A stretch of 64,000 nucleotides of DNA from JAXGMV01 sp040772085 (lineage in GTDB: Bacteria; Chloroflexota; Anaerolineae; Anaerolineales; Anaerolineaceae): the NCBI GenBank assembly GCA_040772085.1, contig JAXGYU010000001.1, positions 1,674,001-1,738,000 of the forward strand. Direction: 5' to 3'. The position numbers and the translations under genes were made by a program. The notes beneath the pieces were generated by a model. The model ran no database searches. It was given only the letters and a program-made list of their open reading frames with translations, and had not been told where the DNA came from. This document shows, piece by piece, positions 1 through 8,072 of the stretch; position 1 is the first letter of the stretch; every line of letters begins with the position of its first letter.

Positions 1-233
1 TAACGGGCGAGATTTTCGCCCAGCGCGCGTAAAAGCAGCTTGGCGCCGACAGGTGACAGCATCACCCGGCTGAGTATTTTCGTCGGATACACGAGCGGCT
101 GCATACATGTGAAGTCCAGCACGATATCCATCGGCGATTGGGAGATGCGGACCACATTAGCGTAGACTGCCTCCACTTCTGGAGGCAGTACGAATTCCAT
201 CAGGTCTTTCGTTTGGTCGTTCTCTTCGGTCAT
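1..233 (-). CDS. DUF3467 family protein (3' end beyond window)
   Basis: The reverse strand from the ATG at 233 encodes 77 visible residues that run off the window edge, so the C terminus is missing. The core reads EAVYANVVRISQSPMDIVLD, followed by a region with SRVMLSPVGAKLLLRALGEN. This matches the small DUF3467 family, in which a YANxxxIxxSxxDxxLDF stretch precedes an RVxMSPxxAKxLLxAL stretch. These proteins have no established biochemical role. The gene lies 17 bp downstream of ssb on the same strand and probably shares its transcript. Recognition rests on the motif pattern alone. Confidence 0.75.
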   Translation of the reverse strand, partial: MTEENDQTKDLMEFVLPPEVEAVYANVVRISQSPMDIVLDFTCMQPLVYPTKILSRVMLSPVGAKLLLRALGENLAR

Positions 234-250
234 GTCAGTATCGGCGTTCC

Positions 251-637
251 CTAGAATGGGATTTCATCGCTGTCCACCGGCCCCATGTCACCTTCCTCAG
301 TCGCTTCATCGCGGCTGCTCAGGAAGCGGACGACATTCGCGGTGACTTCAAACGAGGCGCTCGGCGTGCCATCCTGACGGTTGAAGATGCGCGGGTTGCC
401 GGAATCACTGGCAGAAAGGCGGCCTTCGACCAGCACTTTGCTACCTTTTTTAAGGAAGGTATTGGTGGTCTCGGCCAGTTTTTCCCAGGCGGAAACACGG
501 AACCAGATGGTTTTCTTTCGGTCACCAAAGCCATCGGAGACAGCGACCGAGAAAGAGGTCACTGCTGAACCGTTGGGTGTATATCGCATTTCAGGGTCTC
601 GACCTACGTTACCTACAAGAATGATGGTGTGATACAT
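251..637 (-). CDS. ssb: Single-stranded DNA-binding protein
   Basis: A 128-residue SSB that coats single-stranded DNA during replication, repair and recombination. The protein starts MYHTIILVGNVGRDPEMRYT, the usual SSB opening, carries the OB-fold pattern (VTSFSVAVSD, TIWFRVSAWEKLAE, KGSKVLVEGRL) and ends in the acidic tip DSDEIPF that recruits partner proteins. The frame is open further upstream, but the ATG at 637 is chosen because GGAGGA lies just before it and SSBs begin here. The C-terminal linker is short compared with the Escherichia coli protein. Its neighbours are a DUF3467 gene downstream and a divergent DinB-family gene upstream. Confidence 0.95.
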   Translation of the reverse strand: MYHTIILVGNVGRDPEMRYTPNGSAVTSFSVAVSDGFGDRKKTIWFRVSAWEKLAETTNTFLKKGSKVLVEGRLSASDSGNPRIFNRQDGTPSASFEVTANVVRFLSSRDEATEEGDMGPVDSDEIPF

Positions 638-768
638 TTTTCCTCCAGCTAATGAGTAAAGGGACGTGTAGCCTGGCGCGTTGGACGAAAAGCGCGTGCA
701 ATCAGGCATTGAATATGGTAGGCTTAATTTTACCCGAACTTACCGGTATGACTCTGAAGGAGGCCTTT

Positions 769-1299
769 ATGAGTAACCAATTAATGGGTTCATTGTGGAG
801 ACAGTTTGACAGCGCGTATGACATGCTCGAGCACTCCCTGCAAAATTGCCCCGATGATTTGTGGCAGCGCTCCATGTGGCCCGTGAAGGATTTGCCGCAG
901 GAGTTCAGCAGTTTCTGGCAGGTTGCCGCGCATGTGATGTTCTGGGTCGATTTGTTCCTCTCGATTGACGAGAAGGATTTTCAACCGCCGGCGCCGTTTG
1001 GGCTGGAGGAACTAGACCCTGCCGGCAAGCTGCCCAGGGTTTATACCCGCGAGGAATTGCTCGGATACCTGAAATATCTGCGCGACAAGACCCTGCGAAT
1101 CTTCCTCGACGACCAGGCTCACGACCCGACACGCCTGATCACGGCCCGTAATTTCTATTTCCCGTACTTTGAAGTTCAATTCGAGAGCTTGCGCCATCTG
1201 CAGGAGCACAGCGCGCAACTGGCGTTGTTCCTTGGGCAGCAAGCTGGCATCTCGGCAGATTGGGTCGCGGGGAAGGGCAAGCACATCCCCGCGATATAG
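769..1299 (+). CDS. DinB superfamily protein
   Basis: A 176-residue protein with the character of the DinB/YfiT-like four-helix bundle superfamily. These proteins usually bind a divalent metal through three histidines and include thiol-dependent transferases. Candidate metal ligands are the histidine in WQVAAHVMFWVD and those in LRHLQEHSAQLALFLG. The N-terminal helix (WRQFDSAYDMLEHSL, then a Trp-rich WQRSMWPV) is also typical. The frame opens at 652, but the ATG at 769 has an excellent GAAGGAGG site seven bases upstream. The gene is monocistronic and divergent from ssb. Substrate unknown. Confidence 0.75.
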   Translation: MSNQLMGSLWRQFDSAYDMLEHSLQNCPDDLWQRSMWPVKDLPQEFSSFWQVAAHVMFWVDLFLSIDEKDFQPPAPFGLEELDPAGKLPRVYTREELLGYLKYLRDKTLRIFLDDQAHDPTRLITARNFYFPYFEVQFESLRHLQEHSAQLALFLGQQAGISADWVAGKGKHIPAI

Positions 1300-1323
1300 G
1301 AGCGGGATTACGGGGCGGTCGGA

Positions 1324-2151
1324 TCACTCAGCCGGTTGCAGGGCGTAAACGACCAGGTCGCTGAAGCTGACCGTGACGACATTCGCGCCGGTCGCGCGGG
1401 CGTAAATGCCCAGTCCGCCGTACGTCAGGGCGGGATCTTTGACGCTGAACTGGCTGACATCGTTGATGAAAAACTCAAACTCGCTGCCGCGCGCTTTCAC
1501 GCCCAGTTTGAGCTCGAACGGCACGCCCACCGGTAACTGCCCGCTGGGCGTCCAGCTTTTGATGACCATGTTCTGATAATTCACTACCCGTTCGATCTGA
1601 AGGTTGCCATCGCAGGAGACGAGAAAGCGGTAGTTGTTATTCGATCCGCCGGCACGGAACACCAGTCCATAGGCGTCCTTCTCCCGGCACAAGCTGGCGC
1701 GCGCTGTCATTTCAGCATAAAAGTCACCCAGCATCGGCTCATCACGAAAGGAGGTCAGGTAGCCTTTGGTGCCGTTCAGCGCCAGGGTGATCTCGTCGAC
1801 GCCCAGAGCCGCCTGCCCGATTTCGGTCTTGTGGAGCTGCCAGTGCGCCGCCCGGGACATCGGGTCATCCAGCATCACCTTGCCGAGATCCGTGCGCGGT
1901 GCTGGCGTGGAGGTCGGGAGCGGCGTCGGGAGAGGTGCCGGCGTGGAGGTCGGCGGGAACCACTGGATGGTCGCTGTCGGTGACGCGCTGGGTTCGGATG
2001 TGGGTGTGCTGGTGGGCAGCATGGGCTCGCCAGGGCTGGCGAGCGGTGTGCAGCCCGCGAGGGTCACAGCCGCGATCAGCAGAGCCATCAGTAAAAATGG
2101 CATCCGCGCCGCGCGCTTATCAGGTAAGAAATTGTGATGACCTGCAGTCAT
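1324..2151 (-). CDS. Lipoprotein with LamG-like C-terminal domain
   Basis: About 275 residues. The signal peptide (MPFLLMALLIAAVTLAGC) ends in the lipobox LAGC, so the protein should be lipid-anchored outside the membrane. A linker rich in Pro, Thr and Ser follows, typical of Chloroflexota surface proteins. The remaining ~190 residues (LGKVMLDDPMSRAAHW to VSFSDLVVY) resemble the concanavalin-like DUF1080/LamG sandwich, which often binds carbohydrate. The exact start is uncertain: ATG at 2151 or ATG at 2103, neither with a clear ribosome site. It converges with the DinB gene. No partner is evident. Confidence 0.6.
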   Translation of the reverse strand: MTAGHHNFLPDKRAARMPFLLMALLIAAVTLAGCTPLASPGEPMLPTSTPTSEPSASPTATIQWFPPTSTPAPLPTPLPTSTPAPRTDLGKVMLDDPMSRAAHWQLHKTEIGQAALGVDEITLALNGTKGYLTSFRDEPMLGDFYAEMTARASLCREKDAYGLVFRAGGSNNNYRFLVSCDGNLQIERVVNYQNMVIKSWTPSGQLPVGVPFELKLGVKARGSEFEFFINDVSQFSVKDPALTYGGLGIYARATGANVVTVSFSDLVVYALQPAE

Positions 2152-2405
2152 TGGGGTTATTATCCGTCCGGTTGACCGTTCCTGCGGGCTTTCACAATCA
2201 CGCCGCAAGATTTTGACTATTATACCTGCCGGCTGATCGGGCAGCTCCGGCAGCCTCATAAGTCGAACCTGAAATCCGCGCAATGAAAGGCCGTAAATTT
2301 TGATGAGAAATTAGTGTAAATTTTAGAAATATTGCTCCGCAAAATTTCTAGTTTTGCAGTAAAATTAAAAAAAATGTGTTGCAGTCCGAGGGGATCTGCA
2401 CTAAG

Positions 2406-2446
2406 GACCGCCAGTGTTTCGGGGATAAACACTAGCGGTCTTTATT
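2406..2446 (+). terminator. Hairpin with T tract next to mutS2 end
   Basis: Arms 2406-2419 (GACCGCCAGTGTTT) and 2427-2440 (AAACACTAGCGGTC) pair over 14 bp with one mismatch. TTTATTTT follows on the plus strand. It lies 10 bp beyond the mutS2 stop codon, which is on the minus strand, where no U tract follows. It may act in both directions or protect the mutS2 message. Confidence 0.6.
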
Positions 2447-2449
2447 TTC

Positions 2450-4864
2450 TTAATATTTCAACCGCAGAATGGTGACGCCTTCGCCGCCTTCATTATCCAG
2501 CGCCGGCTCCCAGCCGCTGATATGCGCCATGCCTTTTGCCTGCTGGCGAATGACCTCACGCAGCCGGCCGGTGCCTTTGCCATGGATGACACGCAGCATG
2601 GGCAGCCCACTCAGGAAGGCGCTTTCGATATGACGCTCGAGCTGGTCAAGCGCGTCCTCGACGCGTTGACCGCGCAGATCTACATCCAGACCGGGCGACG
2701 GGCGCATGATGCCACTCGCCGCTGAAGGCGCGGGTGAGTTCGCGAAAGCCGCCAGCGCCTTCTGTCGGTGTGTCGGCTTGACGGGTGTTTCGGGCTCAGC
2801 CATTTCAGCAGGCCGCTGCAATTCGTCCAGACGTGTTTTCAGCCGCAACGCGCCGGCTTGCACATCCGCCGTCTCGCCGGCAATGCTGACGATGGTTCCT
2901 TCTACACGCAGGTTGTGAATGAAGACTTTCTCTCCCACTTTCAGCGGTCCGCTTTTTCCGCTGTGGGTATTGCGCCGCCTGGCAGGTTTTTTGTATTTTG
3001 TCTGCAGCTTCTCGACCTGTTCCTGTTCCTCGGCGATTTCTTCCACAGGCTGGTGAGCGCGTTCGAGCAGACGCCGCGCGGAACGCAGTTGCGCCCGCAT
3101 GTCATCCAGTTCATCTTCCGCCTGCTGCCGCGCTTCATCGAGAATCGATAAACGCTCCTCCTCAATTTTCGCCAGGCGGCTGTTTAGTTCGCGCTGCAGT
3201 TTCTCTGCCTCGCGGTTAGCGCGCTCAGCCTTCTGACGCGCCTGGGACTCAAGGTCACGCTGCAGGTAGATCTGGTCCAGTAACCCATCGCTGCGCAAGT
3301 CATCCGGATTGATCTCGGACTTTGCTTCGGCGATGATCTCGGGGAACATGCCCAGCCGCTCGGAGATCAGCAAACCGTTCGAGCGGCCTGGCAGACCAAG
3401 GTTGAGGCGATAGGTCGGGCGCAGAGTCTGGATGTCAAATTCCATGCTGGCATTGACTACACCCTGATGGAGGTGGGCGAAAGTTTTCAATTCGGGGAAG
3501 TGCGTGGCGACCAGGCAGGGGATGCGATTGCGTAACAAGTATGCCAAAATCGCGCGGGCGAGCGAGCCGCCTTCCTGGGGGTCGGTGCCGGCACCGAGCT
3601 CGTCCAGCAGCACCAGCGATTGCGGACCGGCTTGCCTGAGGATGCGGATGATGTTGGTGATGTGTCCCGAAAAGGTCGAGAGTGATTGTTCGATCGATTG
3701 TTCATCGCCGATATCGGCGTACAGGTTCTGAAAGAGTGAGAGCTCAGAGCCCGATTCAGCCGGCAGATGCAGCCCTGATTGCGCCATGGCGATCATCAGC
3801 CCGACTGTCTTGAGACTGACGGTCTTGCCGCCAGTGTTTGGACCGGTGATTACCACCGCGAAGGTTTTGTCGTCCAGCACAATGTCGAGCGGCACGACCC
3901 TGGAGGGGTCGAGCAAGGGATGGCGCGCTTTGCGCAGGCGCAGCGTGCTGCCGGGATGCGTGTCAGTCAGGTTGCGGAAGGGCTTGAGCACCGGCTCCGA
4001 TGCCCGCAGATCATCGGCGTATTTGGCGCTCATCAGGTACAGGTCGATGCGAGCGATGGTATCAACCAGCCCCAGGATCGCGCCAGCGTTCTCACCAATC
4101 CGGGCGGAGAGTTCAGCCAGAATGCGCAGTTCTTCGTTTTTGGCTGCCAGCTCCAGTTCGATCAATTCGTTGTTCATGTCCACAAGCGCCAGCGGTTCAA
4201 CAAACAGCGTCGCGCCGGACGCGCTTTGGTCATGAACGATGGCTTTGATGCGCCCCTTATACTCCGCGCGTAGCGGGATGACGTAGCGCCCGTTGCGCTG
4301 GGTGATCAGATTGTCCTGCAGCACGCCGGTGGTCTCGGGGTCGCTCAGGTATCTCCCCAGGCGGGCAAAGAGCCGGTCACGGACGACCTTGATTTGCGAG
4401 CGCAGGGTGCCCAGCTTGGGCGAGGCGCTGTCGAGAATGTCGCCGCGTTCGGAGATGGCGTTGTGGATGGCTTCGATCAACCCGCCGGGGACGATTAATG
4501 TCGCGGCTATTTCTGCCAGTCCGGGAACCTGCTCGGCTGCGCGGGCGAACTTGCGCCCCAGCGTGCGTGCTGACTCAAGCGTATTCTGGACCTCCAGCAA
4601 CTCAGCCGGCATCAGCGTGCCGCCATGGTTGGCGAAATCAACCGGCGACCGGATGTCGCGCGCGCCGCCGATCGAAATGTCGTCATTGGTACTCAGCAGC
4701 AGGCGCGCTTCACTGGTCAGCTTCTGGCGTTGCAGCGCTTCGTTCAGCTCGCTGGTCGGGCTGAGCTGGCGCGCGAGATCAGCAGAAACTGAAAATGACG
4801 CGTAGCGCGCCAGTTGCTCCAGAACCTTGGGGAATTCGATCAGTTGCAGGGTCTTGCTGTCCAT
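2450..4864 (-). CDS. mutS2: Endonuclease MutS2
   Basis: An 804-residue MutS2. In bacteria it suppresses homologous recombination and/or splits collided ribosomes. The layout is complete. An N-terminal MutS core and lever region comes first, then the ATPase with Walker A GPNTGGKT at 341-348 and Walker B LVLLDELGAGTDP. A long charged coiled coil follows (QARQKAERANREAEKLQREL), and the C-terminal Smr nuclease domain carries DVDLRGQRVEDAL and VIHGKGTGRLREVI. The frame is open for 73 residues further upstream, but the conserved opening MDSKTLQLIEFPKVLEQLA fixes the start at 4864. It is divergent from the radical SAM gene, with 73 bp between the starts. Confidence 0.95.
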   Translation of the reverse strand: MDSKTLQLIEFPKVLEQLARYASFSVSADLARQLSPTSELNEALQRQKLTSEARLLLSTNDDISIGGARDIRSPVDFANHGGTLMPAELLEVQNTLESARTLGRKFARAAEQVPGLAEIAATLIVPGGLIEAIHNAISERGDILDSASPKLGTLRSQIKVVRDRLFARLGRYLSDPETTGVLQDNLITQRNGRYVIPLRAEYKGRIKAIVHDQSASGATLFVEPLALVDMNNELIELELAAKNEELRILAELSARIGENAGAILGLVDTIARIDLYLMSAKYADDLRASEPVLKPFRNLTDTHPGSTLRLRKARHPLLDPSRVVPLDIVLDDKTFAVVITGPNTGGKTVSLKTVGLMIAMAQSGLHLPAESGSELSLFQNLYADIGDEQSIEQSLSTFSGHITNIIRILRQAGPQSLVLLDELGAGTDPQEGGSLARAILAYLLRNRIPCLVATHFPELKTFAHLHQGVVNASMEFDIQTLRPTYRLNLGLPGRSNGLLISERLGMFPEIIAEAKSEINPDDLRSDGLLDQIYLQRDLESQARQKAERANREAEKLQRELNSRLAKIEEERLSILDEARQQAEDELDDMRAQLRSARRLLERAHQPVEEIAEEQEQVEKLQTKYKKPARRRNTHSGKSGPLKVGEKVFIHNLRVEGTIVSIAGETADVQAGALRLKTRLDELQRPAEMAEPETPVKPTHRQKALAAFANSPAPSAASGIMRPSPGLDVDLRGQRVEDALDQLERHIESAFLSGLPMLRVIHGKGTGRLREVIRQQAKGMAHISGWEPALDNEGGEGVTILRLKY

Positions 4865-4912
4865 CGCTGGAAAGTTTATCACAAGGCTCGTTCGCCGGCG
4901 TCCTTTGACTTG

Positions 4913-4918
4913 TATAAT
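4913..4918 (+). promoter_or_regulatory. Candidate -10 box for the radical SAM gene
   Basis: A consensus TATAAT lies 20 bp before the ATG at 4938, in the 73-bp divergent space shared with mutS2. It is preceded by TTGACT, which is too close to serve as a -35, and no good -35 sits 17 bp upstream. Assignment is tentative. Confidence 0.4.
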
Positions 4919-4937
4919 GAAAGAAGTGGAGGCAGAA

Positions 4938-5990
4938 ATGTCACTCAGAGATGCCATGGAAAGGTTCGCGATTGCCGGCGAGTTGTTCACGACGATGCCG
5001 GAAGGGGTTGTCGCCTGCCACGCCTGCGCGCACGGCTGCCAGATTAAACCAGGCCGGCGCGGTATCTGCCGCGTTCGTTTCAATGAAGATGGCGTGCTGA
5101 AGGTGCCGGCAGGTTATGTGATCTCGGCTGCCGCTGACCCGGTTGAGAAGAAGCCGTTGTATCACTTCTTGCCGGGCAGTATCGCCTTCACCTTTGGTAT
5201 GCTGGGCTGTAACCTGCGCTGCGATTTTTGTCAGAACTGGGATATCTCGCAACCGTTTGGCGAGATGGCGACCGGGCTGGACGCGCGTTATCTGCGGGCG
5301 ACGACGCCGCAGCAGATGACAGAACTGGCTTTGCGTCATGGCGCCAGGCTAATGGTCTCTTCCTATAACGAACCGCTGATCACCAGCGAATGGGGCGTGC
5401 AAATCTTCAGGGAGGCGCGCCTGGCCGGGCTGAAGACGGCGTTCATCTCGAACGGCTTTGCCACTCAAGAGGTGCTGGATTATCTGCGTCCCCATCTTGA
5501 CGCGTTCAAGGTCGATCTGAAGTCGTTTGACGCGGAGAAATACCGTCAGCTTGGCGGCGGTCTGGACGAGGTGCTGGAGAGCATCCGTTATGCCCACGAG
5601 ATAGGTCTGTGGGTCGAGGTCGTGACGCTGGTCATACCGCAATATAACGACAGCCCGCGTGAGCTGTATGCCATGGCTGAGGCAATCCGATCGGTGTCAG
5701 CCGAGATCCCCTGGCACGTGACGGCATTCCACCCCGATTACAAGATGCTCGACCGCTACGCGACCGAGGCGGAGAGCCTGATGCAGGCAGTCGAAGTGGG
5801 GCAGGAGGCGGGATTAAAATACGTTTATGCCGGCAACCTGCCGGGCAGGGTGCGCAATTATGAGGATACGCATTGCCCGACCTGTCAGGCAGTGCTGGTC
5901 AAACGGCGCGGGATGCGTGTGCTGGAGAACCGGCTGGCTGGGGGCGCATGTCCGGCATGCGGTACAGCGATTGCCGGGGTGTTTGAGTAG
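4938..5990 (+). CDS. amrS: AmmeMemoRadiSam system radical SAM enzyme
   Basis: A 350-residue radical SAM protein of the AmmeMemoRadiSam type. The 4Fe-4S cluster motif is CNLRCDFCQNW (Cys 91, 95, 98). Upstream is the family's extra cysteine block CHACAHGCQIKPGRRGICRV and the signature DPVEKKPLYHFLPGS. The C terminus adds a small zinc-ribbon-like pair, CPTC and CPAC. Family members are usually encoded near an AMMECR1 domain and a Memo-like dioxygenase, neither of which is in this window. The reaction of the system is not established. The start at 4938 is chosen for the GTGGAGG site in front, over ATG 4917. Confidence 0.9.
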   Translation: MSLRDAMERFAIAGELFTTMPEGVVACHACAHGCQIKPGRRGICRVRFNEDGVLKVPAGYVISAAADPVEKKPLYHFLPGSIAFTFGMLGCNLRCDFCQNWDISQPFGEMATGLDARYLRATTPQQMTELALRHGARLMVSSYNEPLITSEWGVQIFREARLAGLKTAFISNGFATQEVLDYLRPHLDAFKVDLKSFDAEKYRQLGGGLDEVLESIRYAHEIGLWVEVVTLVIPQYNDSPRELYAMAEAIRSVSAEIPWHVTAFHPDYKMLDRYATEAESLMQAVEVGQEAGLKYVYAGNLPGRVRNYEDTHCPTCQAVLVKRRGMRVLENRLAGGACPACGTAIAGVFE

Positions 5991-6017
5991 GGAAAACTTT
6001 CCAAATCAGGGTTGCAC

Positions 6018-6740
6018 ATGGAGAATGACGCGAACGAGGTCGTAAATCTGTTCTGGACCGGCGGCTGGGACTCCACCTTCCGGCTGCTGCAATTGTTGCT
6101 GCTGGAGAAGAAAAAGGTGCAGCCGCATTATATTGTGGACTTCACGCGCTATGGAACCGGTGCTGAATTCTATGCGATGAACCGCATCAGGAATATGCTG
6201 CTGGCAGACTATCCCCATACCGAAGCTCTGCTGCTGCCACCGAAATATGTCGATAAATTAGCCATTGAACCTAACGAGGAAATCGCGGCCGCACTGAAAG
6301 TGCTGAGGGAAACGCGGGCTACAGGCGAACAATATGATTTTATGGCACGCTATGTAGTCCAGCATAAACTGCAGGGTCTCGAATTTACGATCGAGCGCAG
6401 CATCCATGTTGAAATCGTTGACGGCCAGCTGGATTACTGGAATGAAGATCATTATCAGGTGCCATATTCGACCGATGCTGAAAGAACAGTTTTTGGCATT
6501 TACAGCTATCCGGTGATCCATCTGACCAAGGTGGACATGCAGGCGATCGCTGAGAAAAATGGCTGGATGAAGCTCATGAAAAAGACCTGGTTCTGCCAGA
6601 ACCCGGACCTGAAGTTATTCCCTTGCGGTAAATGTATTCCCTGCCGAACCGTGATTGCGGAAGGATTAGCCTGGCGAATACCGTGGGTAATCAAACTGAA
6701 AAATGGGGTTGAACGGGCATTACCTGCAGGCAAACGATGA
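6018..6740 (+). CDS. QueC-like PP-loop ATP pyrophosphatase
   Basis: A 240-residue protein with an N-terminal PP-loop WTGGWDST (residues 13-20), which binds ATP and adenylates a substrate. A C-terminal zinc site follows the QueC pattern (FCQNPDLKLFPCGKCIPCR, four cysteines). It therefore resembles 7-cyano-7-deazaguanine synthase. Its middle differs from textbook QueC (RYGTGAEFYAMNRIRNML), and no queD, queE or queF genes are nearby, so a different amidation or nitrile chemistry is possible. It starts 27 bp after the radical SAM gene and converges with the ATP-grasp gene 19 bp away. Base composition is lower in GC than upstream. Confidence 0.7.
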   Translation: MENDANEVVNLFWTGGWDSTFRLLQLLLLEKKKVQPHYIVDFTRYGTGAEFYAMNRIRNMLLADYPHTEALLLPPKYVDKLAIEPNEEIAAALKVLRETRATGEQYDFMARYVVQHKLQGLEFTIERSIHVEIVDGQLDYWNEDHYQVPYSTDAERTVFGIYSYPVIHLTKVDMQAIAEKNGWMKLMKKTWFCQNPDLKLFPCGKCIPCRTVIAEGLAWRIPWVIKLKNGVERALPAGKR

Positions 6741-6759
6741 AATCTTATGCGAAATGTAT

Positions 6760-7989
6760 TTAGGAAATGGGTTGGATGAGATCAGGTTTGTAGAAGCTCG
6801 AAATGTCAAACCAAGATCCAATTATTTCATTCCATTCAGGCGGGTCATAATAAAGATTCCCGCCAGTGTTGTAAAGTGTAATCTCACCACAGAATAATCT
6901 CTCACCGGTGTCATAAAAATTTATCCTCGCGAATGGAAAGTCAGCGGATAACTGTCTTGAGATTTCCAACATCCTGGGTAGATGGATCGGCTTGTCGGGT
7001 AGATTGGTTATTTCTTCTTTCACCCTTTGAAAAGGAGTAAGTTTCCACTCAGTATCTAAGACCGGAAATCTTAGCTCCTTATATGCGTTCGTTACATAAT
7101 GGATGTACTTAGGCTCACCGCCGAAGCAATAAAACCCAAATTCATTTACCTCATGATTTCTTTCTGAGGTAATCATTTTTTCAATGATGACCTTAGGCTT
7201 GATGTCTTTGTATGCCCATTCCCGTGTGCGATAGTAATAATTCGTTCTCAGCCACTTCCTGAGAAGGGCTTTATGTTTATGCCAATCGAAGGATTTCTTG
7301 TCCGCACAGAAAATATTCCATTGGCTGCCGTGATTGGCTTTGATGACAAAAGGCGTGGGAATATCATCGATGGGGATGTCATCAACGTGCTCGTAGATAC
7401 CAAGCACTGGCACCAGTAATTCTTCTCCACATTTACTGGCGACATACTCTCTTGCTGCTACTTTGTCAGATGTTATTGTGATGAGGGGATTTCGATAATA
7501 CAGTATGTAAACATGTAATTTTTCCGGTAGTGTCTTAGGATCGTTGAAATCGATGGGGTGATTAAAGAATTTCTGAAAGCGTTTATTCAAAAAAGCTTTG
7601 TCATCCTCGAGCGCATCCTCAATTTCACTGCTAATCTTTCTCCCAGCCCTTTTCCCGAAGAGCAGATAGTCCACCAGAGGGTTGAGACCTGGTTTTCTCA
7701 CATCGTCATAAGTCGAGAGATACCACTCATTTGAGAATTTTGGCCCCGGGTCACAGCCCTCCCGCCAGCCGGAACGAAGATAGTACCTGTACGGGTCAAG
7801 CTTATCGCGTGCAATTTCTGGATAGGTTGACAGGTACCAGTCGCGATCAAACAAATCGGATTTCCTGATCAGCGAGAGAAACCAGGGTTCTGTCAATGAA
7901 GAAAACAATTTTCTGACGGTGTTCCCGCGTGAGGAATCTTCAGGGATGACTTCCCTGAAGATTCTCTTAATAACACCCTGGTTGTTCAT
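6760..7989 (-). CDS. TupA-like ATP-grasp protein
   Basis: About 409 residues. The C-terminal two thirds match TupA-type ATP-grasp enzymes linked to teichuronopeptide and surface polysaccharide synthesis. Visible blocks are PFVIKANHGSQWNIF, PKVIIEKMI, EVNEFGFYCFGGEP and the metal-binding tail GEITLYNTGGNLYY. The N terminus has two copies of a motif common beside glycosyltransferases: FDRDWYLSTYPEIARDKLDP, then a similar FSNEWYLSTYDDVRKPGLNP. Such enzymes join a carboxylate to an amine using ATP. The start could be this ATG or a TTG at 8025. The gene is clearly AT-richer than its neighbours, suggesting transfer. Confidence 0.75.
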   Translation of the reverse strand: MNNQGVIKRIFREVIPEDSSRGNTVRKLFSSLTEPWFLSLIRKSDLFDRDWYLSTYPEIARDKLDPYRYYLRSGWREGCDPGPKFSNEWYLSTYDDVRKPGLNPLVDYLLFGKRAGRKISSEIEDALEDDKAFLNKRFQKFFNHPIDFNDPKTLPEKLHVYILYYRNPLITITSDKVAAREYVASKCGEELLVPVLGIYEHVDDIPIDDIPTPFVIKANHGSQWNIFCADKKSFDWHKHKALLRKWLRTNYYYRTREWAYKDIKPKVIIEKMITSERNHEVNEFGFYCFGGEPKYIHYVTNAYKELRFPVLDTEWKLTPFQRVKEEITNLPDKPIHLPRMLEISRQLSADFPFARINFYDTGERLFCGEITLYNTGGNLYYDPPEWNEIIGSWFDISSFYKPDLIQPIS

Positions 7990-8022
7990 TGTTTGAGCGG
8001 CTTTCAAGCGGATAAATGACTT

Positions 8023-8065
8023 CAACAGCCTTGCCCAATTTTAACCGACGCTGGCAAGGCTGTTG
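8023..8065 (-). terminator. Hairpin after the S9 peptidase gene
   Basis: Perfect 13-bp arms CAACAGCCTTGCC (8023-8035) and GGCAAGGCTGTTG (8053-8065) enclose a 17-base loop. It begins 7 bp past the peptidase stop codon on the minus strand. No U tract follows, so termination or 3'-end protection are both possible. Confidence 0.55.
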
Positions 8066-8072
8066 ACAATCG

